From assembly GCA_029243025.1 (NCBI GenBank), contig JAQWSU010000046.1, forward strand, positions 1 to 55,591: DNA of 55,591 nt, in the 5' to 3' direction. Within the stretch, counting starts at the first letter, position 1. Each line of letters begins with the position of its first letter. A program made the translations under genes and the position numbers. Below the pieces are notes generated by a model. The model was not told where the DNA came from. It saw only the letters and a list, made by a program, of their open reading frames with translations, and ran no database searches. This document shows positions 43,968 to 53,228 of this stretch, one piece after another. Source of the stretch: Pirellulaceae bacterium (GTDB taxonomy: Bacteria; Planctomycetota; Planctomycetia; Pirellulales; Pirellulaceae).

Positions 43968-46900
43968 GCGGAGGCGTATCGGGAACCGGCTCTTCCGTAG
44001 GCCAGCTCGCGATGGATTTGGTGGGATTCGGCGAACGGTGTTGCTCAGATCGACCAGCGCGCACTTGGCAGGTAAATGCCTTACTTTCGTGAATGCTAAT
44101 ATTGGGTTCGCCGAGCAAAGAGGTGAGTTGATTGGCCGTATCCCCCACCGTTTCTCCCGCGAAAGCCCAATGAAACGGAATGCCGATTTGATGCACAACT
44201 CGACCATTAATGGTGAGTGGTCGCAATCGCCGCGTCACCATCGCGCGAGCCTGAATTCGTCCACGTGCTGATTGAACAGTCAGCCAACTACCAGGATCAA
44301 TTCCCTTTTCCGCCGCCAACTCATGACTTAATTCAACAAACATTTCAGGCTGCAACTCATTCAGCCAACTATTAAAGCGACTCATCGGTCCGCTCAGGAA
44401 ATGTTCCGTAAGTCGAAAGGTGGTCGCGACAATCGGATACTCATCGGTTGGCGATGAGGCCAGGGGATTTAACGGTCCCGGAAACATCTCGACGACAGGG
44501 CTGCTCCTTTGATCGGGATAAAGCAGATTTTCAACCGGAGCCTCAATGGGTTCATAATGCACCGGCAGCGGGCCATCTTTCAGCCCAGTCGGCGCGAACA
44601 ACCAACCCAATCCATCACTCTTCATGATGAACGGATTGTGACCACCGATCGCCGCCATCCCGGTAGATCCGTTGGGGGGACGATAATCGGGAGACTTGTC
44701 GATCTCAAAATCCGGCACATCTTTGCCAACCCATTTTTGCGTGGCTTCGTCCCACCAAATCAACTTTTTCCGTTCTGACCAGGGTTTCCCAGCGGGGTCA
44801 GCTGACGCTCGGTTGTAGAGAACCCGACGATTGGCGGGCCAGGCAAATCCCCAACTCGATTCAACGGAATCATGCTTGCGTAATCGTTCGCGCGATCGAT
44901 TTCGACCAGGGCTCGGAAATACGCCACTGTAGATCCAACATCCGCAGGCACTTGAACCATCATCTTTGAGTTCGGAAAAGCCTGCTAACAACCGAGGCTC
45001 GCCTGTCTGCGGATCGATTTCAGTAAGCGATCGACCGTTGATCTCCTGTAGAACTCGTTCTAGATCAGGTTCGCCATCGATTTGGCTGAGCGATCCATCC
45101 GGTAGTCGCGGTGGCTGTCGAAAATCGTACTCCCAGGTAAGGTTGAGCAACGGCTGGTCCTTGGGATCCGTCGAGCCGGCATAAAGCCGCTTTAACTGTT
45201 TTCCCAACTCGTAAATGAACCAGGCATCCGATCGACTCTCGCCTGCCGGATCTCGCGCCTTATCGTGCCATTGAATCAAACGTTGTGTGTTGGTCAGACT
45301 GCCTTCTTTTTCAGGAGCCGCAGCGACAGGAATGAAAAACACCTCGGTCTTAATGTCCTCGGCAGGAGGTCCCTGGGGATCATCTTTCCAGAACACCGAG
45401 CTTTCCGTCTCGAACCAATCTAAGACAACAAGCCAATCTAGATTACGCAATCCTTCCTGATGCAACATCGCATTCGGACCACCCCCTGCCGGATTCTGAC
45501 CGAACAAGAAATAGCCTTCCAGCTCACCTCGCGACATCCGATCGAAAGAGGCAAGTTGCGAGTAGTTCGCATCAAGTCGAGGCAACCAGGAAAAACCATA
45601 ATCGTTTTCTGGAGTCGCTGCATCTCCGTACCAAGCCTTCAGTAGACTGACAATAAACTTGCGAAAATTGGACCAATAACCGGTCGATTGTGCAGCACTA
45701 TCGACATACGCATCGAGCGTCTCATGGTGTGACTCTGCGATTGGCTGCGGCAAATAACCTGGCAGCAAATCGTAAAGTGTCGCCAAGTCGGTCGACCCTT
45801 GAATGGTCGAGTGACCACGCATGGCCATAATCCCGCCGCCAGGCCGCCCGATGTTGCCCAACAACAACTGCAAAATCCCGGCTGCTCGAATCAGTTGGAC
45901 TCCCGTGCTGTGCTGGGTCCAGCCCAGCGCATAGACAATCGCACTGGTGCGTTCGCGTCCCGAGTTGCGGCAGAGCGTTTCTGCAACCCGAATTAACTGC
46001 TCAGGAGTACAACCGCAGATTTCCGCTGCCATCTCCGGCGTGTAGCGAGCAAAATGTCGCTTCAAGATCTGAAATACACAATTGGGATGCTCAAGCGTAG
46101 GATCCCGCAAAGGCTCTCCGTCGTCAGATCGGGAGTAGTGCCAGCCCCCCTTCTTTGCGTCGTAACCTCGCGAAGTCTCGTCGGACTGAAACCCACTGAA
46201 CAGCCCATCCAAATCCTCGGTCCCTTGAAACCGTTCATCGATCATTGATGAAGCGTTCGTGTAGTTCAACACATATTCTTTGAACCATTGTTCGCTTTCG
46301 ATGACGTAATTGATCAAGCCCCCAAGAAAGGCGATATCGGTACCGGCTCGAATGTCCACAAACACATCACACAGGGCAGAAGTGCGCGTATAACGAGGAT
46401 CAACGTGCATCAATGTCGCACCATTCTCTTTTGCTTTCATCGGCCAGCGAAAGCCAACAGGATGTGCCTCTGCCATATTCGAGCCCATGAACAGGACACT
46501 ATCGCTGTGCGCCAGGTCTTGCTGATAGGTCGTCGCCGCACCACGCCCAAACGAAGTGCCCAGACCGGGCACGGATGAGCTATGTCATATTCGCGCCTGG
46601 TTTTCGATCCCCACGATTCCCAGCCCGCCAGTAAACAACTTTTTGAGCAGGTAATTCTCCTCGTTGTCAATCGTTGCACCACCCAGACTACCGACTCGCC
46701 GTACTGAATTCAGTCGCCGCCCCGTCTGATCGCAAGCGGTAAAGTCTTTGTCTCGGGAGGTTTTGACTCGCAAGGCAATCTGCTTTATCGCCCAATCCAT
46801 CGTCTTCTGCTCCCAACGGTCCGAGTAAGGCGCACGATAAAGTACGTGTGTAACCCGATGGGGATTGACCGCGAGTTGAAACGCATTCGCTCCCTTCGGA

Positions 46901-47139
46901 CAAAGTGTTCCTTCGCTGATTGGATTGTCAGGGTCACCCTCAATATCGATGATCTGACCTGCCTTCGTATAAACAAGCTGACCACAACCAACCGCACAAT
47001 ACGGGCAAATCGTTTCCGAGACGGCCGCCCCACGCAACCGGGAATACTTGGTCGCGGTCTGCGGACTGTAAGGTTGACGAGAAGAATCAGATCGGTTCGT
47101 TCGACGGAACATTGCCAGGCTTTCTGAGTCGCGGTACAT
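43930..47139 (-). CDS. fdhA: Formate dehydrogenase alpha subunit, selenoprotein (UGA at 46585-46587 read as Sec185)
   Basis: 1069 residues with UGA read as Sec. An N-terminal Fe-S motif (ETICPYCAVGCGQLV ... GTLCPKGAN) is followed by YRAPYSDRWEQKTMDWAI, KTSRDKDFTACD and IVGIENQARI-U-HSSSVPGLGTSF; in E. coli FdnG the match is NQARV-U-HGPTVASLAPTF. The C-terminus (VVHQIGIPFHWAFAGE, FTCQVRAG) is that of the cofactor-binding subunit. It oxidises formate to CO2 using Mo/W-bis-MGD with Sec as the metal ligand. No Tat signal is visible, unlike FdnG. Start ATG 47139 has no clear Shine-Dalgarno; ATG 47112 is possible. Reading the gene as two separate frames would split the active site. Confidence 0.94.
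46556..46572 (-). promoter_or_regulatory. SECIS hairpin of the formate dehydrogenase gene
   Basis: On the minus strand GTGCCC, loop GGTCT and GGGCAC form a perfect 6-bp stem. The loop GG lies at +19/+20 after UGA, as in the E. coli fdhF SECIS, whose loop is also GGUCU. This is the clearest SECIS in the window. Confidence 0.9.
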
Positions 47140-47442
47140 GCATCGTTGAATCGAATTCGATCCAGTTGAATTTCATCGTAAACTTTTCCGCTCTGCATGT
47201 CTGCAGCACCTGCGGCAAGACAGCGAACAGTCACCTTCCCGGCAGAAAGCTTATCGAGGAACCAATCATCCATTTGAATTCCCCATCGATCGCCAGCAAG
47301 GTCGCAACAAGACCAAGCATTGTGGCACCAACGAATCCGCAGCAGAACTCAGCAGAAACAGTCCATCGGCAAGCGTTCAAGCGGAACATAAAACGGTAAG
47401 TGCTCACTCCACTTAATCCTCGGGATGGGTAGAATAGTGAAC
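47140..47442. other. Divergent promoter region between fdhA and the DUF4159-like gene
   Basis: 303 bp that must hold promoters for both directions. Two overlapping minus-strand frames (47231..47458 with one hydrophobic stretch, and one beginning at 47273) do not resemble a Tat signal or a known protein and are not called. Confidence 0.5.
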
Positions 47443-48303
47443 ATGAAAAACTTGTCACATCTGACGCAACCGGCCTTCGTCCTGCTACTCACGACCGCGA
47501 TCGTCCTCGCCGACGCAACACTCCGGCAGGCCGATGAAACACCTCGTGCGCCGAAAAATCCCGCTGACCTGATGAAACAGGATCGGTTCACATTCGTACG
47601 TGTGGAGTACGACAGCAGCGGCGGCTTTGGGGAGTCTTGGTATCGCTATGAGGGTCGCGACTGGGAACGGTGGGAAACCGATTTCCCCCGAGCCGAACGT
47701 AACCTACTTTTTCGACTCACCGAATTAACGTCGCTGTCGATTAATCCAGAACCTATCTCACTGCGACTGACCGACTCCCGAATCTTCGACTATCCCTTCC
47801 TATTCATGAGTGACGTCGGATGGCAAGTCTTGTCACGGCAAGAGAAAGGCCAACTACATCGCTATCTTAAACGAGGAGGTTTTCTGTGGGTCGATGATTT
47901 CTGGGGGGCCGCCGAGTGGAAAAACTTCTACGAAAACACATCCGATTTGGCAGCGGATTGGCATTGGAAAGAAATCCCCCCGGAACACGCTTTGATGTCA
48001 ATTGTCTATCCGCTGGAGAAATGCCCACAAATCCCCGCTCGCATTTTCTACGCACAACGAAAATTGAGTTACGACCCGCCAGAGATTCACCGACGGCCCA
48101 ATGGAGGAGTACCCGACCTGAGCCAAGTTCATTTCATGGGTTTGTTCGATGGCGAAGGACAGTTGATGGCAGTTGCTACCCACAACACGGATATTGCGGA
48201 TGGCTGGGAACGTGAAGGAGAGTCCCAAGAATTCTTCAACAAATTTTCCATTCAGTCCTATGCCATGGCAATCAACATCATTGTGTATGCTCAAACTCAC
48301 TGA
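47443..48303 (+). CDS. DUF4159-like secreted protein
   Basis: 286 residues. Signal peptide MKNLSHLTQPAFVLLLTTAI to LA. The mature part has FTFVRVEYDSSGGFGESWYR, WETDFPRAERNLLFRLTEL, DYPFLFMSDVGWQVLSRQEK, YLKRGGFLWVDDFWGAAEW and a C-terminal SIQSYAMAINIIVYA, all features of the DUF4159 family, an alpha/beta fold found in planctomycetes and others, sometimes beside MoxR/VWA systems. Function unknown. Start ATG 47443 begins the signal peptide; an in-frame ATG at 47425 would add six residues. It diverges from fdhA and converges on the decarboxylase gene. Confidence 0.85.
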   Translation: MKNLSHLTQPAFVLLLTTAIVLADATLRQADETPRAPKNPADLMKQDRFTFVRVEYDSSGGFGESWYRYEGRDWERWETDFPRAERNLLFRLTELTSLSINPEPISLRLTDSRIFDYPFLFMSDVGWQVLSRQEKGQLHRYLKRGGFLWVDDFWGAAEWKNFYENTSDLAADWHWKEIPPEHALMSIVYPLEKCPQIPARIFYAQRKLSYDPPEIHRRPNGGVPDLSQVHFMGLFDGEGQLMAVATHNTDIADGWEREGESQEFFNKFSIQSYAMAINIIVYAQTH

Positions 48304-48313
48304 AACGCGTACC

Positions 48314-48330
48314 GATTGAGCAGCTCAATC
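48314..48330. terminator. Hairpin between convergent genes
   Basis: GATTGAGC (48314-48321), A, GCTCAATC (48323-48330) is an almost perfect palindrome in the 35-bp gap between the DUF4159-like stop (48303) and the decarboxylase stop (48339). There is no U-run on either side, so it is only a possible bidirectional terminator. Confidence 0.4.
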
Positions 48331-48338
48331 AGTCCCCG

Positions 48339-50036
48339 CTAACCGTCCAACGAAATAAATCGCGCTGGCCGCCCGTTGTTTCTTGCCACATGAGCACCCC
48401 ATTCGAGCAAGGTACGACTGCAATCATCTCGTTCAATCGTCAATTCAATCAAGCTCAATCCATCGTGTGCAACGGCCTTCGTGATCGCCTCATCCAACTC
48501 ACCTTCGGTCTCAACGCGGCAACTCCATCCGCGTCCGTCCTCGGCATTGAAAACATCCACTAAACCGGCGTAGTCCCAATTCTTGATGTAGTTATAGGGA
48601 CCATCGTGAATCTCGACCTCAATGGTATAGCCACGATTATTGATCAAAAAGATAATCGGATTCACACCGCAACGAATCATCGTTGAGACTTCCTGTGCGG
48701 TCATCTGGAAAGAACCGTCACCGATCATGGCAAGCACACGACGTTGAGGACTCCCTAGCGCGTAGCCAAGCGTCGCTCCCACGGACCAACCGATGGAACC
48801 ATATTGCATTTGAATTGCAAATTCACAATCTTCGGGCAACTTCAACGCCATTCCGTTGAACCAGGAGTCGCCCGTTTCTGCGACTAAGGCTGACTTTTCA
48901 TCGATCAGGTTTTGGATTCGCGAGAACAGTTGGCCAGTCGTCAATGGAACATCAGCTCCCTCAGGAGAAGGCCACTTCTGTTCAGTACGAAAACGATTGT
49001 ATGCGGTCAACGACGTTTTGTTTTGCTTGACCTGCGGCGTGAGCGCTTTGAGGAAATCATTCAAAAATACATTGCTAAAGTTTTTTCCGCCTAAGCGGAC
49101 GCTATCTGCCTTTGCTTCGATAAGTTTTTTGCTGTCGACCAAGATGGTATGACCAACCGTCGTGTAGTCACTGAACGTTCCCCCGGCAAACAAATAACAA
49201 TCAGCAGAATCAACCACCTCACTGCAGCCGGGCGAGCTGACGGCGCCCCAATAGGTACCCATTGAACTAGGATGCTGTTCAGAGAAAAGTCCCTTGGCAT
49301 TCGGCATCGCTGCGACCGCGTAGCCAGCTGCATCCGCCAACTCAGTAAACGCCTGCTGAGCTTTATAAGGACCAATTTTCACGCCGGCCACCAAAACGGG
49401 CTTCGTCGCACCATTCAACATCTCTGCGGCTGCCTCCACTGCCGCGGCAAGTGAATCGGGGTCACTCTGAGGCGGCTGACCAAAAGTGCGAGCTTGAGGG
49501 GCAGAGGTCGGAGCATTGGCGATGTTACAAGCAACTTCGATGTAAACCGGCTTGCGAAGCGTCAGTGCTTTGTCGATCACTTCGTCAATTTGACTCGGAG
49601 CATCCGCCGGATGCTGAATCACCACTGCGTCGGCAGTCACCTTTGAAAAAATTTCTCGCTGATAACCGTAATCCACCTTACCGATGGTGTGATGCAACAA
49701 TTCATACTCGGATTCGGAATTGGTATTCGGTCCACCGGAAATCGCAATCACGGGTAAATCTTCCGCGTATGCCCCAGCGACCGCATTCAGTGCGCTCAAA
49801 CCGCCAACACTGAAAGTGACCACAACTGCCGATGCACCGCCGGTAGCACGCGCGTATCCATCAGCAGCATAACCTGCGTTCAATTCGTTACAGCAACCCA
49901 CCATTTGCAGATCGGGGTTTGCGATCAATTCATCAAGCAACACCAGGTTGTAATCGCCAGGCACGGCAAAGTAGTGCTTCAATCCAATCTGTTGCAATCG
50001 AGCCGCGAGATACCGGCCAACGGTCCAATTTTCCAT
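48339..50036 (-). CDS. pdc: Pyruvate decarboxylase (thiamine-diphosphate enzyme) of the Zymomonas type
   Basis: 559 residues (Zymomonas PDC 568). It closely parallels Zymomonas PDC throughout: TVGRYLAARLQQIGLKHYFA, then VPGDYNLVLLDEL (catalytic Asp27), CCNELNAGYAADGYARA (ThDP Glu50), ELLHHTIGK (the His113/His114 pair), AETGDSWFNGMALKLP, QYGSIGWSVGATLGYALG, IGDGSFQMTAQEVSTMIR (ThDP/Mg site) and INNRGYTIEVEIHDGPYNYI (catalytic Glu473), then KNWDYAGL. These residues separate PDC from acetolactate synthase. It should convert pyruvate to acetaldehyde and CO2, or act on a related 2-keto acid. The Trp of MQWGHIGWS (Trp392 in Zymomonas) is Tyr here. Start ATG 50036 has AGGAG 10 nt upstream. It appears to stand alone; no alcohol or aldehyde dehydrogenase is adjacent. 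Confidence 0.92.
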   Translation of the reverse strand: MENWTVGRYLAARLQQIGLKHYFAVPGDYNLVLLDELIANPDLQMVGCCNELNAGYAADGYARATGGASAVVVTFSVGGLSALNAVAGAYAEDLPVIAISGGPNTNSESEYELLHHTIGKVDYGYQREIFSKVTADAVVIQHPADAPSQIDEVIDKALTLRKPVYIEVACNIANAPTSAPQARTFGQPPQSDPDSLAAAVEAAAEMLNGATKPVLVAGVKIGPYKAQQAFTELADAAGYAVAAMPNAKGLFSEQHPSSMGTYWGAVSSPGCSEVVDSADCYLFAGGTFSDYTTVGHTILVDSKKLIEAKADSVRLGGKNFSNVFLNDFLKALTPQVKQNKTSLTAYNRFRTEQKWPSPEGADVPLTTGQLFSRIQNLIDEKSALVAETGDSWFNGMALKLPEDCEFAIQMQYGSIGWSVGATLGYALGSPQRRVLAMIGDGSFQMTAQEVSTMIRCGVNPIIFLINNRGYTIEVEIHDGPYNYIKNWDYAGLVDVFNAEDGRGWSCRVETEGELDEAITKAVAHDGLSLIELTIERDDCSRTLLEWGAHVARNNGRPARFISLDG

Positions 50037-50372
50037 ATCTGATTCTCTCCTCATCAAGATTCTCTATTCAGCGACAGGGGGCAAAAACCGCTTCGGCACG
50101 GGGTGCGTCGAGTCTCCCGATGTTTTGTTACGCACATGTTACACCAGCCAATGCTCTCCCCCAAGATGCTCACGAATCAATCGATCGGTCGATGCAAACA
50201 AATCGATTCGGCGGGTACGATGATTAGCCTCTTTTTCCACCAAAAAACCGCTTACAGGTGTGAGAAACTGAGCTCCATCAACGACCGGAGAGAAAAGGTC
50301 GTGTCGACCCTGATCATTGCAGCCAATTACGAAGCAGCAACAGAACAACCACCCAACCTGCTTCTAACCCAC
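50037..50372. other. Intergenic region upstream of pdc, no gene supported
   Basis: 336 bp between the pdc start and the end of the DUF6454-like gene, both minus strand. It should contain the pdc promoter. The short frames inside are not convincing and I see no hairpin. Confidence 0.5.
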
Positions 50373-51275
50373 TCACCATTCCAGCCGGTAACGTAGAACC
50401 TTCGCTCCTCGACCGATATCCTCGGGCAAAAGATACAACGTATCTTGATACCAAGCGAGCCCTTCGTTCGTAACGGGCCGACTCACGTCACTTCGATCCG
50501 CAAAATAATGATTGGTATGGATCACGCCTTGAGCCAAATCAATCAACTGCAGATTGGCTTTCCCCCTTTGCCGTGATTTATCGATACCACCAGCAATGAT
50601 CCATGCACGATCGGACAAGCGAGCAAACTTCCAATCTTGAATGGCAAAGCGAGAAACGGGGCTTTTCGCAAACATCTGTCGAAAGCCCATCCGTTTGATC
50701 AACTGCCCATCTTTCGACCAAAGATAAACCTGCTTCGTATCCCAATTCGCCCCTAACAGGCGGCCATCACCAGCACCAGCCCGACAAACGGCACCAATAT
50801 GATCGTCGACTTCAAAACAAGTCTCCGCTTTTAAGTCGGACAACGGACGTCTCGAATCCAAATTGTATCCACAGATCAAGGATGGACCTGCCGGCCGACT
50901 GGTGGATAAGGGGATCCAATACATTCCCTGCTCATCACGGTCAAATCCCCCCGGATGATCAAGACGTTTGCCGTTGACTTCACGAGGTGCCAAATCGACG
51001 TATTCAAATCGCGCGGAAGCATCACGGCGGTCTAACCTCAACAAAAAAGCGCGTTTGGGCTTGGCTTCGCATCGCCCGGTAATCAGATAGTGATCATCAG
51101 AAACAACGAGACCTTGACAATGAATTTTGACCGATTGCCCGTTGATTTCAAACGGGGGAAGAACATCGGCCCCCATGTAGTGGAAGCGAGCCGGACTGGC
51201 CGTCGCGCCGTCGACCCAAACACCGCTGGCAAGCAGCAACAAACTACAGATTGTGGTTTGAAAAGAACGGCACAT
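50373..51275 (-). CDS. DUF6454-like exported protein
   Basis: 300 residues. Signal peptide MCRSFQTTICSLLLLASGVW to ATA, then a propeller-like body with FHYMGADVLPPFEINGQSVK, HCQGLVVSDDHYLITGRCE, KRLDHPGGFDRDEQGMYWIP and VTNEGLAWYQDTLYLLPEDI. The HCQGL, LDHPGG and NEGLAW motifs match what I recall of DUF6454; no function is known. Start ATG 51275 has CAGGGACAG upstream. It lies 13 bp after the DUF1501 gene stop on the same strand, so the two form an operon. Confidence 0.72.
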   Translation of the reverse strand: MCRSFQTTICSLLLLASGVWVDGATASPARFHYMGADVLPPFEINGQSVKIHCQGLVVSDDHYLITGRCEAKPKRAFLLRLDRRDASARFEYVDLAPREVNGKRLDHPGGFDRDEQGMYWIPLSTSRPAGPSLICGYNLDSRRPLSDLKAETCFEVDDHIGAVCRAGAGDGRLLGANWDTKQVYLWSKDGQLIKRMGFRQMFAKSPVSRFAIQDWKFARLSDRAWIIAGGIDKSRQRGKANLQLIDLAQGVIHTNHYFADRSDVSRPVTNEGLAWYQDTLYLLPEDIGRGAKVLRYRLEW

Positions 51276-51288
51276 TCTGTCCCTGCGT

Positions 51289-52728
51289 CTAGATCAATTC
51301 TCGGATTGGTTGACCATTTTCTTGAACCGCGTAGCGAGGACGGCCGCTGAAATCCGCGTAAGTCGTATTCAAGGGGACACCAAAGTGATGAAAGATCGTC
51401 GCGGACAAATCACCGGGAGTCACCGGTCGCTCACGTATGTGGCCGCCGTCAAACTCAGTGCTGCCAATCACTTGCCCATGCCGCAATCCCCCACCCGCCA
51501 TACACATCGACATAACGTCTGGCCAGTGGTTACGACCGTCCGTACTCCCTTGCGTTCCCAAATAGGGTGTCCGTCCAAATTCACCCATGGCGATAACTAA
51601 AACATCGTCCAACAGTGCTCGTTCTTCGAGGTCGCTGACGAGCGTTGTGATCAGATGGTCGAACAGCGGCAAAAGCGGCCCCAAACCGTTCTTAATACCG
51701 CCATAGGGAGGAATATTGTCACCATGCGTATCCCAAGTTCCCGACGCAGTATGGTAACTCAAATCAATCGTGACGAACGCGGTGCCAGCCTCGACAAGCC
51801 GTCGCGCTAGCAAGGCCTGCTGACACCAGAGATGCTTACCGTATCGCTCGCGACACTTGGCGGGCTCTTGATTCAGATCGAAGGCGACTTGTACGCGTTT
51901 CCCCGCGATCATTTCTACGGCTTGCTGAGTGAACACATCCATCGCGTCCATCGCACCGCTCTGGTCCACATGGCGTCTGAGGCGGTCCAGTTGAGCCAGC
52001 ATCGAACGCCGTTGATTGATACGATCAAGCTTCAAAGCAGTTGTCGACTGAAACATCTGAGCGGATGTCATTCGGCCCGTATTGTTACCAACAAGATCAT
52101 AGACTGGCAGGCGAGCGGCACGATCAGCGATGAACGGATCGTAAGCTTGGCCCAAGTAACCTGCTTTGGCAATGTGCGAAACGGATTTCTGAAAGGCCAC
52201 ATAGGGTGGTACACCAACTTGGTTGGCCCCGTGGTGCTTCGCAACGAAAGATCCGATCGCAGGATATCGATGGCCGTCTCGGTTCACGCGAGGCGCCGCC
52301 TCGCGATGGCCCGTTTGCAAGACAGCATTGGGTTCATGATTGCTCTTTTGGCAATCGACGCTTCGAATGATCGAGAAACGATCTAGCATCGCGGCCTGCT
52401 TGGGCAGATGCTCACTGATGAAAACACCAGGCAGTTTAGTGGCCGTGACGCCAAAGGGGCCACGATTTTCGTAGGGCCGATCGGGCTTCGGATCCCAGGT
52501 ATCAATCTGACTGGGTCCACCCGCCATCCAAAGCAATATCACACTCTTTCCCGTGGGAGCCTGCGCACCCAACTCGCTGGCCAAGGCGCGAGCTTGCAAC
52601 AGTTGTGGCAGCGTTAAGCCGGCCATCCCAGCCAACCCGGCCTTCATCATGCCGCGGCGATTCAAGAGCGTCAGTCCCTCTTGACAACGCGCATTGAGCG
52701 ACGTGAACGCGTGCGAGCCTTGCTCCAT
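51289..52728 (-). CDS. DUF1501 family Tat-exported protein (sulfatase-like fold)
   Basis: 479 residues. A Tat-like start, LNRRGMMKAGLAGMAGLTLP, is followed by SVILLWMAGGPSQIDTWDPK, RPYENRGPFG, HLPKQAAMLDRFSIIRSVD, LQTGHREA, FVTIDLSYHTASGTWDTHGD and VIAMGEFGRTPYLGTQG...GRNHWPDVMSM, all typical of DUF1501, which planctomycetes carry in many copies, usually beside DUF1549/DUF1553 cytochromes. The fold resembles alkaline phosphatase/sulfatase; activity is not established. No DUF1549/1553 gene is adjacent here. Start ATG 52728 has GGAGG 9 nt upstream; a longer frame adds a poor N-terminus. First of a two-gene operon. Confidence 0.93.
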   Translation of the reverse strand: MEQGSHAFTSLNARCQEGLTLLNRRGMMKAGLAGMAGLTLPQLLQARALASELGAQAPTGKSVILLWMAGGPSQIDTWDPKPDRPYENRGPFGVTATKLPGVFISEHLPKQAAMLDRFSIIRSVDCQKSNHEPNAVLQTGHREAAPRVNRDGHRYPAIGSFVAKHHGANQVGVPPYVAFQKSVSHIAKAGYLGQAYDPFIADRAARLPVYDLVGNNTGRMTSAQMFQSTTALKLDRINQRRSMLAQLDRLRRHVDQSGAMDAMDVFTQQAVEMIAGKRVQVAFDLNQEPAKCRERYGKHLWCQQALLARRLVEAGTAFVTIDLSYHTASGTWDTHGDNIPPYGGIKNGLGPLLPLFDHLITTLVSDLEERALLDDVLVIAMGEFGRTPYLGTQGSTDGRNHWPDVMSMCMAGGGLRHGQVIGSTEFDGGHIRERPVTPGDLSATIFHHFGVPLNTTYADFSGRPRYAVQENGQPIRELI

Positions 52729-53228
52729 AACCAACGCCTCCGCCAGTGATCGAAAAATAGTTTCTCGCGAAACTGCATGATAACGGGCAGGAATAGTCCA
52801 CCGCAAGCAATGCCTTTCGTATCGGGCGTCCAACTTCACCAGTAAGCTTAGCAGGCAAGCTTCGCAGGGCGACAAAACACCCAATTCCCCTCAAAGCTTG
52901 CCAAGCCGTTTCAGCATGGTCCGTCCCCGCTTATGAGCTACTCCTCACGACTTGCTCGCCTCAAGTCAAGGCGTTCTTTCGCCAGAGTGACCTTTCGGAA
53001 GCTAACTCGGATCAGCGATCCGGATCAAAAGCGATTGCAGGGTGAGGAACCAACCAGCACACGATCAGTCAATCCAATCCTAGCTCCGGGGAGCACCAGT
53101 GCCCTAGATCCGGCCATCAGCGAGGCTTGGACAAAACCTTGCCTCCATCCCTGTTCATCCCAGGGCTGTTTCCAGACGTTTTAGCTCTTGTTTCTCACGG
53201 GATCATTCCCTGGCCCTCTCGCTTCGCA
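52729..53228. other. Intergenic region, no gene supported
   Basis: 500 bp between the DUF1501 start and the end of the di-heme peroxidase gene, both minus strand. Open frames here (for example plus 52933..53184) are basic and serine-rich with no family resemblance. It should hold the promoter of the DUF1501 operon. Confidence 0.5.

Noticed and set aside
42990-44207. Longer form of the formate dehydrogenase Fe-S subunit starting at 44207
   Set aside because: The first 80 codons lie inside the alpha-subunit gene in another frame and look like shadow sequence; the start near 43967 or 43940 fits the family length.
46785-47273. Minus-strand frame of 162 codons overlapping the 5' end of fdhA
   Set aside because: Mostly out of frame with fdhA, Arg-rich and without domains. 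I checked it for a missing Tat leader and found none.
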